Assembly: GCA_017860075.1 (NCBI GenBank)
Contig: JAFNAH010000008.1
Location: 1-16,111, forward strand
Direction of reading: 5' to 3'
Length of the DNA stretch: 16,111 nt
Source of the DNA: Acidobacteriota bacterium
GTDB lineage: Bacteria; Acidobacteriota; UBA6911
Shown here piece by piece: positions 13,527 through 16,111 of the stretch (positions within the stretch are counted from its first letter, which is position 1; every line of letters begins with the position of its first letter). Made by a program: the position numbers and the translations under genes. The notes under the pieces were generated by a model. The model saw only the letters and a list, made by a program, of their open reading frames with translations, did no database searches and was not told where the DNA came from.

Positions 13527-14819
13527 ATGCAAGTACTGACTATGAGGTGTCCCAAGTGCGGCCACTCCCAGGAGGAGAGGCAGGATTGCGTCCGCTGCGG
13601 GATCGTTTTTGCCAAGTACTATGCGATGTTTCCGCAGGACAAGGACGTGCCGATGGAGGGCCAGGAAGCCATCGTCTCCTCGCATGCTGTACCCGCAGAC
13701 GCGCTCATGATCGAAGTGTCCGAGCTTCGCCAGGGCGTGAGGGAAATCGCCAGCCGTCTCAGCGACGTCGAGTTTGACCGGGCCGAGCGCAGCCTGCTGC
13801 GCGGAGAGGTCAAGTCGGTCGAGCAGCGGGTGGCAGAGCTCGTCGAAGACTTGCGGAATCGTCTGCTGGCGCTGGAGGACCGCATGCCTGCGCCGGACCA
13901 GGCGCAGACGCCGGCGGAGCCTGCCGGAATCACAACCGAGGAGCTGGCGGAACAGCTCGAGCAAATCGAGCAGCGGCTCGACAGGCTCTCAACCCAGCCC
14001 CCGGCAGAAGATCCCGCGACGGCGGAGAAGATCCGGGAACTCGCAACTCAACAAAGCGGGCTACAAGATCGGATCGACACGCTGAGCGCAGGGCTGAAGC
14101 GGGAAGCAGAAGCGGGCCGGCCCGCTGAGCAATCCCTGGAGGAATTGCGACAGGCCGTCCAGCACGCGACGGTGCGGTATTCCGAGATCGGGGAGCTCAA
14201 GAAGAACCACCTGGTGCTGCAGAACGAAATCGAGATCCTGCGTCGCGACCAGGCGGCCCTTCTCACCAGGCCCGCCAACGGAAACGCGGCCAGAGTCACG
14301 CAGCTCGAATCGGAGGTTGCCGCGCTGCGCGCCGAGTTGCGGCAGACCCTGAAGCGCCTTGAATCGATGGAGGGTGAGCTCGAGGCGAGATTGCAGGAAG
14401 CAAGGTCATCTGCGTCGGCTGGCGCAGACAGTGCAGGACTATCGTCCGCGCTGGCTCAGGTAAAATCGAGCCTCGACCAGGAGAGGGAAGCCTGGGCGCG
14501 GCAGAGCGAGTCCGTCACATCCGAGCTGGGCCGCTTCGAGGAATGGAATCAGTCCATATCGACGGGGTTGCAGGAGACGAGCGACGCGCTGAAAGGGTCG
14601 TGCCAGCGCATCGAAAGTCTTGTTTCTGATGTCGGCGCCCTGAAGCAGGAGGCGGCGCAGTTGCGTGCGCAAGTCCAGGCGCTCCAGGAACGGGCTCGCA
14701 GACCGCAGCAGGCACGCCCGTCGAACCAGGCTCCTCAGGTCGAAGGTGATCTGCACGCCATCAGGGAAGGTCTGGACCAGATCCGTGTGTTCATGCAGAC
14801 CCTCTCGCAGAAAATCTAG
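13527..14819 (+). CDS. Zinc-ribbon protein with long coiled coil
   Basis: 430 residues from the ATG at 13527 (GGGG six bases upstream). ATG 13515 and two TTG codons just before it are in-frame alternatives with weaker ribosome sites. Residues 7-31 form a zinc ribbon: Cys8-x2-Cys11 and Cys21-x2-Cys24 (RCPKCGHSQEERQDCVRCG), followed by IVFAKYYAM, a layout common in uncharacterised Acidobacteria and deltaproteobacterial proteins. From about residue 60 to the end the sequence is Glu/Gln/Leu/Arg-rich with heptad patterns (EKIRELATQQSGLQDRIDTL, LKKNHLVLQNEIEILRRDQA, LKQEAAQLRAQVQALQERAR), broken near 115-130 and 390-405 by Pro/Ala/Gln linkers. There is no signal peptide or membrane helix, so it is cytoplasmic. 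It lies downstream of the Nudix gene and may share its transcript. Function unknown; a scaffold or structural role is only a guess. Confidence 0.85.
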   Translation: MQVLTMRCPKCGHSQEERQDCVRCGIVFAKYYAMFPQDKDVPMEGQEAIVSSHAVPADALMIEVSELRQGVREIASRLSDVEFDRAERSLLRGEVKSVEQRVAELVEDLRNRLLALEDRMPAPDQAQTPAEPAGITTEELAEQLEQIEQRLDRLSTQPPAEDPATAEKIRELATQQSGLQDRIDTLSAGLKREAEAGRPAEQSLEELRQAVQHATVRYSEIGELKKNHLVLQNEIEILRRDQAALLTRPANGNAARVTQLESEVAALRAELRQTLKRLESMEGELEARLQEARSSASAGADSAGLSSALAQVKSSLDQEREAWARQSESVTSELGRFEEWNQSISTGLQETSDALKGSCQRIESLVSDVGALKQEAAQLRAQVQALQERARRPQQARPSNQAPQVEGDLHAIREGLDQIRVFMQTLSQKI

Positions 14820-14930
14820 GCGAGAGTCGGCGCGAGAAACTGCCTGCCAGCTGCACGGTTCTGCGGCATAGGTCCGGCGCCCATCTTATCCCGGGGCGGC
14901 CACTCTTTCGAGCTTCTCCCGCAAAAACTT

Positions 14931-14958
14931 CCGGCAGCCGCAACTCGCCGGCCTTTTG
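14931..14958 (+). terminator. Weak candidate Rho-independent terminator
   Basis: CCGGC (14931-14935) pairs with GCCGG (14947-14951) around an 11-base loop, followed by CCTTTTGTT. The stem is short and the T-run is only four bases. It lies 110 bases past the zinc-ribbon gene and before the promoter of the next gene, a sensible place for transcript ending. Confidence 0.35.
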
Positions 14959-14997
14959 TTCATCAATCTATCAGGGGTTCGGTGAGCCGGGGCCTTG

Positions 14998-15027
14998 TTG
15001 ACACGCCATCCGAGCCGGTCATACAAT
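14998..15027 (+). promoter_or_regulatory. Strong sigma-70-type promoter of the TPR-protein gene
   Basis: TTGACA (14998-15003), an 18-base spacer and TACAAT (15022-15027): a perfect -35 and a five-of-six -10. Transcription from about 15034 leaves a leader of about 48 bases with GGGAGG before the ATG at 15082. This rules out the in-frame ATG codons upstream of 15034 as starts. Confidence 0.75.
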
Positions 15028-15081
15028 GCACCGGTTATGGAAGTTTACATCGCAGTTATGTGCCGGGAGGCAAGACATAGT

Positions 15082-16095
15082 ATGGTTCAGTCAATCCGTA
15101 GGTGCGGTCCAATCGTAGTTACACTGATACTGGTTACTCTCTTCGCATTACCTCTGATGGCTCAGAACAGAATCGTCAAGGGCAAGGTGACGAATGAAAA
15201 GGGCGAGCCTGTCCAGGGAGCGGTCATCAAGATTCAGGGAACTGACGTCAAGCGGGAGTACTCAACCAAGACGGACAAGAAGGGTGAGTACATTTACATG
15301 GGGATCCCGTTTGGTGAGTACCGGGTGGTAGTCCGCGCCCAGGGATATCTGCCGGACTATGCCCAGGGGGTCAAGCCTACCATCGCTGCCGATTCGGAAG
15401 TCAGCTTCCAGCTCAAGCCGGGCCAATCGGACGTCAAGCTTCCTTTTGAGATGTCCCAGGAGGAAATCTCAAGAGTCAAGGAGGAAATGCAGAAGGCAGA
15501 GAAACAGAAGGCTGCCTCTGCCGAAGTGAAGGCATTTTTTGACGCCGGGCTGCAGCTTGCACAGCAGGGCAAATACGCCGAGGCCATCGAACAGTACGAC
15601 AAGGCGCTCGAGAAGGACAGCGAACAGCCTTACATCCACGCGCAGAAGGCGGATGCCCTGTCCAGATCGGACAAGCTGCCCCAGGCGCTGGAGGAGTACC
15701 AGAAGGCGATCGCGCTAAAGCCCGATGATGCCGCCATGTATACCAACATGGGCGTGCTTCTCGGCAAGATGGGCAAGGTGGCAGAAAGCCAGGAGTCATT
15801 CAAGAAAGCTGCCTCGATAAATCCGGCGGCGGCAGGCCAGAACTTCTACAATTTGGGTGCGACGCTCGTGAACTCCGGGCGCGCCGCCGAGGCCGCCGAG
15901 GCATTCAAACAGGCGATCGCTGCCGACCCCAATTTCGCCGAAGCTTACTACCAGCTGGGCATGTGCCTCTCGGGCAATCAGGCCACGATACCTGATGCCA
16001 TCAAGGCACTGGAGAAATACATCCAGATCAGCAAGAACCCAGAGCAGGTAGAGGTGGCCAAGCAGATCATCGCCGCCCTCGGACCCAAGAAGTAG
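15082..16095 (+). CDS. Exported CarboxypepD_reg-TPR protein
   Basis: 337 residues from the ATG at 15082, with GGGAGG 11 bases upstream. An upstream frame from 14995 runs through the promoter and is discarded. Residues 1-27 are a Sec signal peptide ending LPLMA-Q, so periplasmic or secreted. Residues 31-113 are a carboxypeptidase-regulatory-like (Ig-like) domain: VKGKVTNEKGEPVQGAVIKI, then TDKKGEYIYMGIPFGEYRVV. A charged helix (124-147, EEISRVKEEMQKAEKQK) leads to about five TPRs (149-182, 183-216, 217-250, 253-286, 287-321), with signatures such as GKYAEAIEQYDKALEKD and NLGATLVNSGRAAEAAEAFK. This fusion is frequent in Acidobacteria and probably makes an envelope protein-binding scaffold. No enzyme motif is visible. 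The gene has its own strong promoter and stands apart from the upstream pair. Confidence 0.92.
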   Translation: MVQSIRRCGPIVVTLILVTLFALPLMAQNRIVKGKVTNEKGEPVQGAVIKIQGTDVKREYSTKTDKKGEYIYMGIPFGEYRVVVRAQGYLPDYAQGVKPTIAADSEVSFQLKPGQSDVKLPFEMSQEEISRVKEEMQKAEKQKAASAEVKAFFDAGLQLAQQGKYAEAIEQYDKALEKDSEQPYIHAQKADALSRSDKLPQALEEYQKAIALKPDDAAMYTNMGVLLGKMGKVAESQESFKKAASINPAAAGQNFYNLGATLVNSGRAAEAAEAFKQAIAADPNFAEAYYQLGMCLSGNQATIPDAIKALEKYIQISKNPEQVEVAKQIIAALGPKK

Positions 16096-16111
16096 GGGGC
16101 AAATTCTGCGA

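Noticed and set aside
14995..15081. Upstream extension of the TPR protein from 14995
   Set aside because: The strong TTGACA/TACAAT promoter lies within it, so most of it would not be transcribed, and the signal peptide begins properly at 15082.

Overview
The window looks like a stretch of ordinary chromosome from a GC-rich, double-membraned (Gram-negative type) bacterium. The gene content fits Acidobacteriota best: a MacB-type permease, a signal-peptide protein joining a carboxypeptidase-regulatory-like domain to TPRs, an ECF sigma/zinc anti-sigma pair, and a Pol I with a degenerate proofreading domain. That assignment is inference from gene style; there is no rRNA or other phylogenetic marker here. 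I see no tRNA, rRNA, CRISPR, insertion sequence or phage gene.

Layout. (1) 1-3754 is a minus-strand envelope block: the cut N-terminus of a MacB-like ABC permease, an MltD-like lytic transglycosylase with a basic Ser/Ala tail, and an S41 C-terminal processing protease (CtpA/Prc type) with its own promoter. (2) 3756-4669 on the plus strand holds tatC, preceded by what looks like the decapitated C-terminus of a TatA/TatB gene that overlaps the tatC start as ATGA. (3) 4744-5747 on the minus strand is a DusB-type dihydrouridine synthase under an extended -10 promoter so close to the ATG that the mRNA should be nearly leaderless. (4) 5728-6087 is about 360 bases without a gene, carrying a degenerate CTGGAC hexamer array and a second, inverted array, followed by an unrecognised helical protein (6088-6843). 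(5) 6871-9853 on the minus strand is the most interesting unit: an ECF sigma factor, a membrane zinc-finger anti-sigma factor and a two-PDZ HtrA-like protein that has lost all three catalytic residues, packed with 7-9 base gaps behind a near-perfect ECF-type promoter (GGAACC-N15-CGTCTAA), so probably autoregulated. (6) 10016-12913 on the minus strand is polA (GTG start) behind a small conserved protein gene. (7) 12912-16095 on the plus strand has a Nudix hydrolase whose start codon overlaps that of the divergent small gene, a zinc-ribbon/coiled-coil protein, and a secreted CarboxypepD_reg-TPR protein behind a strong sigma-70-like promoter.

How the parts relate. Much of the window serves envelope biogenesis and surveillance: Tat export, periplasmic proteolysis and murein cleavage (probably co-transcribed), and an envelope-stress sigma circuit whose HtrA member looks like a PDZ sensor or scaffold rather than a protease. 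The rest is housekeeping (tRNA modification, DNA repair polymerase, nucleotide-sugar hydrolysis). No complete novel system is evident. The points most worth testing are the pseudo-HtrA in the sigma operon, the truncated tatA/B relic, and a 15-bp in-frame duplication between the catalytic Ser and Lys of the S41 protease.
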